From the NCBI GenBank assembly GCA_017635095.1, contig JAGBMA010000091.1:1-41939 (forward strand): a stretch of DNA of 41,939 nucleotides, in the 5' to 3' direction. The DNA is from Ruminiclostridium sp. (GTDB taxonomy: Bacteria; Bacillota; Clostridia; Oscillospirales; Ruminococcaceae). The translations under genes were made by a program, and so were the position numbers. Shown here piece after piece: positions 25,283 through 33,145 of this stretch. Positions within the stretch are counted from its first letter, which is position 1. Every line of letters begins with the position of its first letter. The notes under the pieces were generated by a model that saw only the letters and a program-made list of their open reading frames with translations, had not been told where the DNA came from and ran no database searches.

Positions 25283-26860
25283 TTAAATATTCCAATCGAT
25301 CTTGATCTCGCGTGTACCGTCGGGCTCTTTAGCGCCGATATAGACGTTGCTGATGAACTCATTGACGATCTCGAAATCGAGCTTGTCGATGTTACAGAAG
25401 CCCGCGAGCTTAACCGCTTTCGATTCCGTCGTCATAAGGCTCGTGTTGAGCGTGTCGATATGGGCTTTCTGCTTTTCCTTTTCTTCTTTCAGCTTGTCTA
25501 TCTCCGAACGGAACTTGGCTGTATAGAGCTCATATTCCTCCGGTGTTATCCTGCCCTCAAGCCTGTCCTCATAGGTGCGTGAGATGAACTTCTGCCGTTT
25601 TTCGATGCGTTCATCAATGTCGCTGACGATCTTACGAGCGTTTTCAAGCTGCCCCATGACCCTTTCCGTCAGTACGAGCGAATCCATGTCGCAATACTCC
25701 GCAACGTGTGCGTTTATCGCCTCGATTATCTGCTGTTCGAGCTCCAGACCGCTTATCGCGGAGCAGTTCGGACAGCAGTCCGTGCCTTTGTGGAATGAGG
25801 CGCAGCGCAGATTGTAATACCTTTTGGTATGCTGCTTGTTGAAGTATGTATTGCGTTTCATCGGTCTGCCGCATACGGCGCATTTCACCTTGCCCGACAA
25901 TGCCGGAGCCTCGCCCGTGACACAGCTTCCGCGGTGCGTCCTGCTTTTGAGCAGTTCCTGCACGGCGTACCATGTCGCATTATCTACGACAGCTTCGTGA
26001 GCATTAAATGTTCTTATCCACTCGTCCTTCGGGACTTTCAGCCTGTGGTGGTTCTTGTAGCTGACGAAATGGGTGCGCCCCTGCGCAAGAGTTCCCATAT
26101 ATACTTCGTTGTGAAGTATCGACGCTATCGTTGAGAGCGTCCACAGCCCGGTGTCCGGACTTGCGTCGGCGTTCTTGTTCACATAGTTGCTGTCGTGGCG
26201 GTGCTTGTACTCGGTCGGGTTCGGGATACCCTTATTGTTGAGCTCCGCGACTATCTTCTTGTAGCTCTGACCGGACAGATACCTCATAAATATGTCCTTT
26301 ACGACCGGAGCGGTCTCGGGATCGATTATGAGATGATGCTTGTCCTGCGGGTCAACAAGATACCCGTAAGCTGCGAACGAGCCGGTGAACTGCCCGTTTT
26401 CACGCTTGTGACGAAGTATGCGGCGCACATTCAGAGAAGTGTCCTCGCAGTACCACTCGTTGTTCAGACCGTTGATCTGGCGGGCGCGCTTGTTGTAGGC
26501 GTCGTCCGTGTCCGCGTGATCGACGATGCTGATGAACCTTACTCCCCACTCGATGAACTTGTTGTGGATATACTCCTCAATAACTCCGAGGTCACGGGAG
26601 AAACGGGACTGGGATTTGCATAGAACGACATTCACGATGCCTTTTTCGCAGTCTTTCAGCATTCTCTGAAAATCCGGGCGGTCGAAATCCGTACCGCTGT
26701 AATTCTCGTCGCAGTAAACATCGTAGATGTTCCAGTTGTGCTCTCTGCAATATTCGGTCAACAGGGAGCGCTGGTTCTGTATGCTCTCGCTTTCGTCAGT
26801 CCTGAAGCGCTTGTTTCTGTCCTCATCGGACAGTCTTACATAAATAGCTACACTTATCAT
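25283..26860 (-). CDS. Large serine recombinase (site-specific integrase)
   Basis: This 525-aa protein is of the resolvase/invertase superfamily with the Recombinase and zinc-ribbon domains. The catalytic region starts ISVAIYVRLSDEDR with Ser11 as nucleophile, followed by CDENYSGTDFDRPDFQRML and CKSQSRFSRDLG. The Recombinase domain lies in the middle. The zinc ribbon has CAVCGRPM...CASF...CCPNC (about 325-370), then a coiled coil (about 395-470). It should integrate and excise the element through short-core crossovers, as TnpX/TndX-type enzymes do. The ATG at 26860 follows AAAGGAGG. It is the element's terminal gene, next to the broken amidase. Confidence 0.93.
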   Translation of the reverse strand: MISVAIYVRLSDEDRNKRFRTDESESIQNQRSLLTEYCREHNWNIYDVYCDENYSGTDFDRPDFQRMLKDCEKGIVNVVLCKSQSRFSRDLGVIEEYIHNKFIEWGVRFISIVDHADTDDAYNKRARQINGLNNEWYCEDTSLNVRRILRHKRENGQFTGSFAAYGYLVDPQDKHHLIIDPETAPVVKDIFMRYLSGQSYKKIVAELNNKGIPNPTEYKHRHDSNYVNKNADASPDTGLWTLSTIASILHNEVYMGTLAQGRTHFVSYKNHHRLKVPKDEWIRTFNAHEAVVDNATWYAVQELLKSRTHRGSCVTGEAPALSGKVKCAVCGRPMKRNTYFNKQHTKRYYNLRCASFHKGTDCCPNCSAISGLELEQQIIEAINAHVAEYCDMDSLVLTERVMGQLENARKIVSDIDERIEKRQKFISRTYEDRLEGRITPEEYELYTAKFRSEIDKLKEEKEKQKAHIDTLNTSLMTTESKAVKLAGFCNIDKLDFEIVNEFISNVYIGAKEPDGTREIKIDWNI

Positions 26861-26908
26861 TTTTACCTCCTTTGAGGCAAAAAATGCAGCGTAACTCCCC
26901 ATAGGGTC

Positions 26909-26937
26909 ATTATACCACATTATTTGCCTTGAATCAA
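26909..26937 (-). promoter_or_regulatory. Promoter of the serine recombinase
   Basis: On the minus strand TTGATT (26937-26932), a 17-base spacer, TATAAT (26914-26909) with TGG before it, about 50 bases ahead of the ATG. Confidence 0.85.
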
Positions 26938-26945
26938 GCTATTTT

Positions 26946-27065
26946 TTACGCCGCTGTTTTTCTGTCTATGCGGCGCTGGACTGCCGATGTGACCGCCTTT
27001 CTGCGAGCGTCCTTGTCGGTCGTCTTGTACACGTTGATGATCTTGTATTTTACTTTAGTTTTCAC
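26946..27065 (-). CDS. Small basic protein upstream of the recombinase
   Basis: An ORF of 39 aa from GTG 27065, or 41 aa from ATG 27071, encodes a Lys/Arg-rich peptide with KYKIINVYKTTDKDARRKAV and a C-terminal RRIDRKTAA. GAGGGGG lies eight bases before the GTG, which favours that start. It overlaps the preceding small ORF and ends just before the recombinase promoter. The charge suggests nucleic-acid binding, possibly a directionality or regulatory factor. I do not recognise the family. Confidence 0.5.
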   Translation of the reverse strand: MKTKVKYKIINVYKTTDKDARRKAVTSAVQRRIDRKTAA

Positions 27066-27168
27066 TAACATGCCCCCTCTGGAATTTGCTGTTCAAATAT
27101 ATGAGCGAGCACGTCCTGTTTATTCCCGCATCTACGGCGGGCGTGGTGATGAGTTCATTTCTTATCAT
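27055..27168 (-). CDS. 37-aa protein overlapping the next small ORF
   Basis: ATG 27168 follows GAGAGGT. The product starts MIRNELITTPAVDAGINRTC and ends QRGHVSEN. It overlaps the start of the 39-aa basic protein by 11 bases in another frame, a typical sign of translational coupling. No family is recognised. A still shorter frame (16 aa, MAFAAIQTYRKIKKIWEKK-like start near 27285) precedes it without a clear ribosome site. Confidence 0.4.
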   Translation of the reverse strand: MIRNELITTPAVDAGINRTCSLIYLNSKFQRGHVSEN

Positions 27169-27340
27169 ATTACCTCTCTTCCTTGCGGGCTGCGCCTGTC
27201 TGTATTTACGGACAGCCCGATAATTACTTCTTCTCCCATATTTTTTTTATTTTTCTGTAAGTCTGAATTGCCGCGAAAGCCATAGCAAATCTACGGCGGC
27301 ACACCTCCGAATATGGTGTGCATGGGTTTCCACCTCCTTT

Positions 27341-28918
27341 TTATCTGCGCCCGCGACTGCGGTGCTTTTTCTGCTCGGTAGGTTTCTGTGCAGGGTTCTC
27401 CTTCTCCGGCTCGTCCTGCTTTTGTACAGGTTCCGACGTTATCGGTTTAGGCTCATCGCGTTTCTGAACGGGCTGAGTCTGTGTCTGTACCGATTTTTCC
27501 TGTACAGGATTTTCCGGCGGGGACTCCTGCTGTTCTTTCTTCTCTGCGATCACTTTGCTGATGTAGTCGCCATACGATATATTCAGATAGGTCGCGGCGA
27601 TCTCGCGGAGCGCCTTGATAAGATAATCCTTGTCATCTATCGTTCTTTGAATTTCCGCGATGCGGTCGTCATATTCCTGTTTCTGAATTTCGAGCTGCTG
27701 AACATCATCAGGCGAATTGATACAATGACGCGAAAGCGAGGATTTAGCTATTTGTTGCTTCATCTTTTCCGCAAGAGTTTTGTCGGGCTTGTCCTCTAAC
27801 TCACGGTAATTGTCGCACTGTTTTAGCAGATCATCAAAGCGGTGTTGTTCTTTTGTGAGAGCGTTAGATTTCTTTACTGCCTTGTCATGCTCTTTCTGTG
27901 TCTCCTCGATTTTTGTGTGAACTTCGCTTATGGAATGGATTTTCAGCTTGTTAATTAACGCGAGCTGCGCTCCCAATTGAAATACATCACGGTCGTTGTT
28001 CGGCAGGTACTCCAAACTTTCATCGCGTTTGTTCTCTCTTTTCGTTCCGTCAACTACACGTTTAGCGAGCTGAGTTATGGTGCTTGCAAAACAGATAGTC
28101 AGGGTTTGACCCTTGTTGTATGCGTCTTCGCGGGAAGCATTACCCAGATCGTCCTTCCACTTAATTCTTGAAGCAATATTCTCAACGATGTAGTCTTCGC
28201 CCAACGTTTTCAATCGCGTAAAATTCTTTTGACCCGGAGCTTTGATAGCTGTGTTTGTGCCATACTTGAACACATAGCCCCGTTCTTCGAGCGCAGTTGC
28301 AAGCTCGTCATAGTTCTTACTACTCAACACAAGCGTGTCGATCTCGCGACGTATCTTTTCTTTCCACGACGTACCTTTTCGGAGCGCGTTCCACTCGCCG
28401 TAAGTCATACCCCTCTTGTGTTTCGGTTCGATGTACTGCACACCAAAAGCAAGGCACACCCTATCGGAATGATCGCGTAGCTTGCGGCGCGTTGTATAGT
28501 TGTCGTTAAATTTGTGACCGTCAATACCGTATGTATTTATCAGGATATGGTTATGTAGGTGCTCCTTGTCAACGTGAGTTGCAATTACGGCTTGGACATT
28601 ATCTCCGAAAGCTTTTCTGATAAACGCTAAACCCATGCGGTGTACCTGTTCCGGAGTCAGGTTGGGATCGTGCTTAAACGACTGGATATAGTGTATTGCC
28701 TTAACTCGGTTCTTACCAATTTTGTTTAAGGGCTCGTTAAATCTGTGGTGCGTGCATTGTTCGTAAACATATTTCATGTTCAAATAAGCGTCATCAGCAT
28801 TTGTGAAGCAGTTATGGGAATTGCAAAGAAACTGTCCTTCCGTCTTTTCGGGATTTAATATGTACTTCAATGTTGCCTTGACGTTGTCGTGTATTGCGAT
28901 TGACTTTAAGATCGGCAT
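27341..28918 (-). CDS. MobA/VirD2-family relaxase
   Basis: This 525-aa protein would nick the element at oriT and pilot the strand for mobilization. The N-terminal relaxase domain has a candidate catalytic Tyr19 (ATLKYILNPEKT), HYIQSFKH, and the HUH-type metal motif HVDKEHLHNHILIN (His115, His120, His122, His124). A long helical, Lys/Glu-rich region follows, then a C-terminal tail of repeated Pro/Gln/Lys words (PVQKRDEPK, PVQKQDEPE). The ATG at 28918 was chosen for spacing to AAAGGAG. Only this transfer gene is seen; coupling and secretion functions must come from elsewhere. Confidence 0.92.
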   Translation of the reverse strand: MPILKSIAIHDNVKATLKYILNPEKTEGQFLCNSHNCFTNADDAYLNMKYVYEQCTHHRFNEPLNKIGKNRVKAIHYIQSFKHDPNLTPEQVHRMGLAFIRKAFGDNVQAVIATHVDKEHLHNHILINTYGIDGHKFNDNYTTRRKLRDHSDRVCLAFGVQYIEPKHKRGMTYGEWNALRKGTSWKEKIRREIDTLVLSSKNYDELATALEERGYVFKYGTNTAIKAPGQKNFTRLKTLGEDYIVENIASRIKWKDDLGNASREDAYNKGQTLTICFASTITQLAKRVVDGTKRENKRDESLEYLPNNDRDVFQLGAQLALINKLKIHSISEVHTKIEETQKEHDKAVKKSNALTKEQHRFDDLLKQCDNYRELEDKPDKTLAEKMKQQIAKSSLSRHCINSPDDVQQLEIQKQEYDDRIAEIQRTIDDKDYLIKALREIAATYLNISYGDYISKVIAEKKEQQESPPENPVQEKSVQTQTQPVQKRDEPKPITSEPVQKQDEPEKENPAQKPTEQKKHRSRGRR

Positions 28919-28938
28919 TATCATCTCTCCTTTGTTTT

Positions 28939-29214
28939 TCATTTTTGGTTAGCCCTATGGCTTTCTATCTGTTTCTTTATGGCGCGGTTAGCGCCGGTTT
29001 GCGGTTTCAGGCGGCAGCTTGACCCTGCGGGTTCGCACTTTCCGTCCCCGGAAAGTGCGAGAAATTTTTGAGGGGGTCCCGCAAAAATTTCAGAAAGTAT
29101 ACGTATACTTTCTCTGCTTGCGTGAGTTACTTTTTTAAGCCGGTGTACGTATACCGGCTGTTTCAGAAATATGCTGACCCTCGTACTTTTTTCAGATTTT
29201 GCAGTTAAGATCAT
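28939..29214 (-). CDS. Doubtful 91-aa ORF over the oriT-like region
   Basis: The frame starts at an ATG only three bases after GGAG and runs through four inverted repeats, ending 20 bases before the relaxase start. The first 45 residues (MILTAKSEKSTRVSIFLKQP and onward) are basic and could be a relaxosome accessory protein. The rest is low-complexity-like and dictated by the palindromes. I think the DNA structure is more likely to be what is selected, so this is given low confidence. Confidence 0.25.
   Translation of the reverse strand: MILTAKSEKSTRVSIFLKQPVYVHRLKKVTHASRESIRILSEIFAGPPQKFLALSGDGKCEPAGSSCRLKPQTGANRAIKKQIESHRANQK
28981..29159. other. Candidate origin of transfer (oriT) with tandem inverted repeats
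   Basis: Directly upstream of the relaxase are: GGCGC/GCGCC (28981-28995); a perfect 10-bp pair (29034-29043 with 29050-29059); a perfect 10-bp pair GAAATTTTTG/CAAAAATTTC (29061-29070 with 29082-29091); a perfect 22-base palindrome (29092-29113); and a 22-base palindrome with one mismatched pair (29138-29159). The last two share the core TACGTA. Position and density fit an oriT; no nic consensus was recognised. Confidence 0.55.
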
Positions 29215-29289
29215 CTCCTTCGGTCTCGAAAATTTATCCTTCCAATAATATAGGGGTTTTCTAGGCGCTTTTTATCTGCCTTTTTGACG

Positions 29290-30300
29290 ATTTCGTAGGA
29301 ATCACTATGCAAATTTGTGAAACCTGATGCTGAGTTGTGCAATATTCAGATGCCGGGGCAGGTGTTTTTATATGACGGATATGTGCTACGGAATCAATCC
29401 CCCTCATAAATAAGGATAAAAAAACGCAATTTTTATAGTACATTGGATAAAGGAATTTCAATTATTTTGAATTTTCGTACAAGATGTTGGGTTAAGGGTT
29501 TCTGCGGCTGCCGGAGTTGTTTATTTTTACCCTTGGGTTTGGCAGTTGTGAAACACAGTCTATGGGTGTTGGAATCAATGTCCCTCACTAATAGGGAAAA
29601 TTTAACATCATTTTTTAAGGTTAAAACCGCCGTATTTTCGCGCTATTTGAAAAATTCATAAGATATGACAGGTTAAGAGTTTATACATCTTCCAGAGTTG
29701 TATATTTTTACCCGGCTTCGATGTTTCTGAAACTCAGACTATGTGGGACGGAATCAACGCCCCTCACTAATAAGGAAAAAAATTGCGATTTTTAAAGTCA
29801 GTTAGCATAGGCATTTGCAAATTATTTGAAAATTCGTGCAAGATGTCGGGTTAAAGTTTTCTGCGACTGCCGGAGTTGTATATTTTTACATCGGGTTTAG
29901 ACTTCTTGACCTGCCGTAAATGCTTCAGATGATTTATCCCCTCATAATTAGGGAACGAAAAAGCCGTAAACGCAATGCATAATGATCCCGGTTTTCAAAT
30001 ATTACTGTTAAGTTCGTATGATCTGACAGGTTAAAGCTTTTTCATCTGCGGAGATTGGTGATTATTGTTCTGGCTTTGACGTTATGATTATCGGGGAATG
30101 AAAGCTGGAATTATACTTCTCTCTATAGTAAGGGAAAATAATTGAAGAAATTTGCGGTAGTTTCACGGAACTTTCATTTTAAATCTCTGTTATGACCAAT
30201 TGAGGGCTGCGGGTTTTGTTAAAAGTAACGTAAGAATGCTTAGATTTACACTACCCTTCATATATAAGGATAAATTCCAATTGATATTGGGGGCAATTTT
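29290..30300. repeat. Diverged tandem array with a ~179-bp unit
   Basis: A gene-free AT-rich stretch with five to six related units. The anchor motif CCCTCA-(4-6 bases)-A(A/G)GG(G)A occurs at 29401, 29582, 29761, 29938, about 30118 and about 30254, i.e. steps of 181, 179, 177, 180 and 136. A second anchor, GGTTAA(A)G, occurs at 29490, 29671, 29849 and 30029 (181, 178, 180). Between them are shared words such as TGCCGGAGTTGT and TATTTTTAC, and GGAATCAA before the first anchor. The first anchor can pair with itself (CCCT/AGGG or CCTT/AAGG). No ORF, cas gene or recognised RNA class is associated. Confidence 0.8.
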
Positions 30301-30357
30301 CGAGGTTTCGAATCAAAATCTGCGAATTGTACAATAAGGATTGGCTGTTTTATACAA

Positions 30358-30400
30358 AAAGCCCTTGATAGGATGTTACACCTATCAAGGGCTTTCTTAT
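30358..30400. terminator. Strong bidirectional terminator closing the repeat array
   Basis: A perfect 15-bp stem (30358-30372 with 30381-30395, loop of 8) is followed by CTT on the plus strand and by TTTTTGTAT beyond the stem on the minus strand. It separates the array from the SLOG promoter. Confidence 0.9.
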
Positions 30401-30406
30401 TAGGTA

Positions 30407-30435
30407 TTGATTTTTCAGCGAATATGTGGTACAAT
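30407..30435 (+). promoter_or_regulatory. Promoter of the SLOG gene and its leader
   Basis: TTGATT (30407-30412), a 17-base spacer and TACAAT (30430-30435) with TGG before it. Transcription would begin at about 30442, at the foot of the structured leader. Confidence 0.8.
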
Positions 30436-30439
30436 ATCT

Positions 30440-30550
30440 CTGCGACATTATTTAATCGATCTCTAACTATTAGGGCGCGCCTTTATTTATGGTAAAGGTG
30501 CGGCTCAAGTTTCTATTGCCTTAATGGTTAGAGATTAAATTGTGTCGCAG
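30440..30550 (+). promoter_or_regulatory. Structured leader RNA, candidate riboswitch or regulatory RNA
   Basis: A long composite helix can be drawn: 30440-30447 with 30543-30550 (8 bp), a 2x2 internal loop, 30450-30455 with 30535-30540 (6 bp), a 4-base bulge, and 30460-30467 with 30527-30534 (8 bp). Inside are a 10-bp hairpin (30476-30485 with 30493-30502, loop TTTATGG), a weaker ATTAGG/CCTTAAT pairing (30469-30474 with 30519-30525), and a single-stranded stretch of about 16 bases (30503-30518). It is followed by a terminator and the SLOG ORF. It does not match T-box, TPP, SAM, FMN, cobalamin, guanidine or c-di-GMP signatures that I know. Confidence 0.6.
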
Positions 30551-30572
30551 CAATGAGTCCGCATTTTTACAG

Positions 30573-30599
30573 GTGCGTGGCTTAGGCTGCGCACTTTTT
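30573..30599 (+). terminator. Intrinsic terminator within the SLOG leader
   Basis: A 9-bp stem (30573-30581 with 30586-30594, two G-T pairs, loop TTAG) is followed directly by TTTTT. It lies between the structured leader and the ribosome site, the usual layout of transcription attenuation. Confidence 0.75.
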
Positions 30600-30619
30600 G
30601 TATATAAGGGGTAATAGAA

Positions 30620-31150
30620 ATGATGAAGAAAGTTGTATGTGCTGTGGTGTCGGTTCCGGTCGAAAAGCTGCCGTACAAGTATAATGAAGCCGAAGAAAGT
30701 GTTATCATGCTCAAAGCAAAACTCTCCGCGATCTTGCAGCAGGCTGCCGCAGACACGACCCTCACGGTCATGACTAACGGGGAGTTCGGTGTTCCGCTCT
30801 GGTGTCTGGAAATGGCACAAGCGTCAAAATGGCTCGGGCATTCCATAAAGACAGCGATCGTTGTTCCCTGTGATGAGCAGGATACGGGCTGGGCTGAGGA
30901 CTGGCGCGACAGATACTACAAAGTTATCGAGACCGCCGATAGTGCGCCGGCTCTGCCCCTCGAATATACCGATATTTGCAGCAGCGTTGAGGATCGCTAC
31001 GATATGGCAGATAGATACATGATTGACAACTGTGACTTTGTTGTAGCCGTGACCGCTGGGGATGAAGTGCCGGGCGCAGTTGAATGGGCGAAGAGCAAGG
31101 ACAAGCAGATAGTGTACTTTGATGCAGAGACGCTGAAAGTGTGGCAGTAA
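30620..31150 (+). CDS. SLOG-fold protein, DUF1273/YpsA-like
   Basis: This 176-aa Rossmann-like protein matches the DUF1273 pattern: PLWCLEMAQASKWLG, AIVVPCDEQDTGWAEDWRDR, YTDICSSVEDRYDMADRYMIDNCDFVVAVT, and a C-terminal strand. SLOG proteins bind nucleotides or ADP-ribose derivatives and occur in conflict systems as ligand sensors or processors. The classic GGxxG loop is not obvious here (TNGEFG and TAGDEVPGAVEWA stand in its place), so ligand and activity are uncertain. AAGGGG precedes the ATG. Expression probably passes through the leader and terminator described separately. The gene ends at a hairpin. Confidence 0.7.
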   Translation: MMKKVVCAVVSVPVEKLPYKYNEAEESVIMLKAKLSAILQQAAADTTLTVMTNGEFGVPLWCLEMAQASKWLGHSIKTAIVVPCDEQDTGWAEDWRDRYYKVIETADSAPALPLEYTDICSSVEDRYDMADRYMIDNCDFVVAVTAGDEVPGAVEWAKSKDKQIVYFDAETLKVWQ

Positions 31151-31171
31151 CATATTTGCTAATATTACCAA

Positions 31172-31210
31172 AAACAGCTTGTACTTTGGCCCTTGCAAGC
31201 TGTTTGTGAA
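31172..31210 (+). terminator. Terminator of the SLOG gene
   Basis: A 10-bp stem AAACAGCTTG/CAAGCTGTTT (31172-31181 with 31196-31205), with the right arm ending in TTT. The T-run is short. Confidence 0.65.
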
Positions 31211-31225
31211 TTTTAACGAAAAATA

Positions 31226-31253
31226 TTGAAAAAATGGTGAAATGTGTTATAAT
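31226..31253 (+). promoter_or_regulatory. Promoter of the DUF262 gene
   Basis: TTGAAA (31226-31231), a 16-base spacer, TATAAT (31248-31253), 40 bases ahead of the ATG. Confidence 0.75.
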
Positions 31254-31292
31254 AATATTATATACTGCTGTACATAACGGAGGTTTGCAATA

Positions 31293-33050
31293 ATGAGTAG
31301 CGGATATATCAGGTATAACGAGTGTTCCATAAGTTCTGCATTTAATGATTTTTATATTGTTCCGGACTATCAAAGAGAATATGTCTGGAAAGACGAACAG
31401 GTCGAACGACTGCTTTCCGATCTGATAGAAGCGTTTGAAGATGACCCCAATAAATCATACTTTCTTGGTACAATTGTAACATTCGCCAGTGGCGGTAACA
31501 CATTTGAACTGATCGACGGTCAGCAAAGACTTACAACTTTCTTCATTCTTCTTTGTGCAATAAAGCACATCTACAAAACAAGAAATGATAATACGAGTGT
31601 GTTTGATAATCTTATTTACAGTTCAAAGATCAATGCTGATGGCGAAACCGTAAATCAATATCACCTCCGTCTGCAATATGAAGATGCCGGTAACTGCTTG
31701 GAACTCATTGAAAAAGACGAGCCCCAGCCCACAAGCATTACCAATTCAGGAGAATTACTGTTCAAAGCATATAAGATTATCGCTGATTCCTTATCAGAAT
31801 ACGATAAATTAAAAAAATTCGTAGGATTCCTTTTGAATAAAACGAGCTTTATTCGCATTGAAACTCAGGATATGACTAATGCTCTAAAGATATTTGAAAC
31901 TATTAATCAGCGCGGAAAAGGTCTTGACCCTATGGATTTGCTGAAAAACATGGTTTTCCGTCAGGTGAGCAGAGAAAAATTCAAAGAACTTAACATGAAT
32001 TGGAGAGAGATAACGAAAACTCTAGAAAAAATTGAGGAAAAGCCGCTCCGTTTCCTCAGATACTTTATCATGGCTAATTATAACACGTCAGATTGTAAAG
32101 ACGGCATACTTCGTGAAGATGATATTTATAATTGGCTTACAAGGAACAACAAACAGTGTCGTTATGAGGAAGAGCCGTTCAAATTTGTTCAGAAGATGAA
32201 AGATAACGTGAACTCTTACGCGGAATATAGGAAGCCCAACAACAGCGAGAATGGCAACATTCATCTGAAAAACATACCTTTACTTGCAGGCCGCTCCTAC
32301 AAGCTGCATTTAATGCTTATGTTGGCTGCTTCAAATATGAATGACGATGCCAAAGCACAATTCAAGAAAATTGTTGAATCCGTAGTATATTACACAGTTA
32401 TAAACAGAATTACCACCAATGAGACCGAGCGCCTTTTTGTAGATTGGTGTGGTTCTGTCAGAGAAATCAAAACTATTGAAGAACTTAATAAGTTTACTTA
32501 CGAGAAAGTCATTCCTAAAGTTTCATCATGGAAAGCTGATAATGAGGTCAATTTCATGCGCCTTGGTCTGAACAGTATGCAGCAATACAGAATAAAGTTC
32601 ATTCTCGGAAAGATAACCGCTTATGTTGATTCGCTGCTTCTTGGCAAAACCACAGTAGACGATCTTTCACAGTATATCGATTCAGCTGTTGAGATTGAGC
32701 ATATCATGCCGCAGACATGTGATGATAAATCTGCTTACAATATTACTGATGAGGAGTACGAAGTCTATTTAAACAGACTGGGAAACCTTACTCTGCTTGA
32801 AAACAGCATCAATCGATCAATTCACAATGATAGTTATGAAGAAAAGTCGAAGGCTTATAAAGCATCGAAGTTTCACCTTACAAGATCACTGCCCGTACTC
32901 ATAGATCAAGGACAGAATACTGCAATAACAAGAACGAACAAGATGCTGAGAGCATGGAGCGAGTGGAAAAAGAGATCTATTGATGAAAGACAGAAAATGC
33001 TTTATGATCTCAGCGAGAAGATCTGGTCTTTAGATCAAAGTGCTACATAA
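31293..33050 (+). CDS. DUF262/DUF1524 protein, GmrSD-like nuclease
   Basis: This 585-aa protein has an N-terminal DUF262 (ParB/sulfiredoxin-like NTP-binding) domain with VPDYQREYVW and the motif DGQQR (75-79). Its C-terminal DUF1524 HNH-like nuclease domain has EHIMPQ (His470) and NRLGNLTLLENSIN. Related proteins (GmrSD, SspE, BrxU-type) use NTP and cleave modified phage DNA or act with DNA phosphorothioation. Here it stands alone, with its own promoter and GGAGG before the ATG. It is markedly richer in AT than the macrodomain gene that follows, suggesting separate origins. The target modification is unknown. Confidence 0.85.
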   Translation: MSSGYIRYNECSISSAFNDFYIVPDYQREYVWKDEQVERLLSDLIEAFEDDPNKSYFLGTIVTFASGGNTFELIDGQQRLTTFFILLCAIKHIYKTRNDNTSVFDNLIYSSKINADGETVNQYHLRLQYEDAGNCLELIEKDEPQPTSITNSGELLFKAYKIIADSLSEYDKLKKFVGFLLNKTSFIRIETQDMTNALKIFETINQRGKGLDPMDLLKNMVFRQVSREKFKELNMNWREITKTLEKIEEKPLRFLRYFIMANYNTSDCKDGILREDDIYNWLTRNNKQCRYEEEPFKFVQKMKDNVNSYAEYRKPNNSENGNIHLKNIPLLAGRSYKLHLMLMLAASNMNDDAKAQFKKIVESVVYYTVINRITTNETERLFVDWCGSVREIKTIEELNKFTYEKVIPKVSSWKADNEVNFMRLGLNSMQQYRIKFILGKITAYVDSLLLGKTTVDDLSQYIDSAVEIEHIMPQTCDDKSAYNITDEEYEVYLNRLGNLTLLENSINRSIHNDSYEEKSKAYKASKFHLTRSLPVLIDQGQNTAITRTNKMLRAWSEWKKRSIDERQKMLYDLSEKIWSLDQSAT

Positions 33051-33145
33051 AACATGATTGATACTATCTATAAATAGTTCAACGATGATATTTATCTGTT
33101 TATGCAGGTAAAAACGCTTGACCCATCTTTCAGTGAGGTACCCCC

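Noticed and set aside
29290-30300. CRISPR array
   Set aside because: The unit is about 179 bases and diverged along its full length, with no short identical repeats, no unique spacers and no cas genes nearby.
30440-30599. T-box or other known riboswitch in the SLOG leader
   Set aside because: No T-box antiterminator bulge or specifier arrangement, and none of the conserved cores of common riboswitches could be found by eye.
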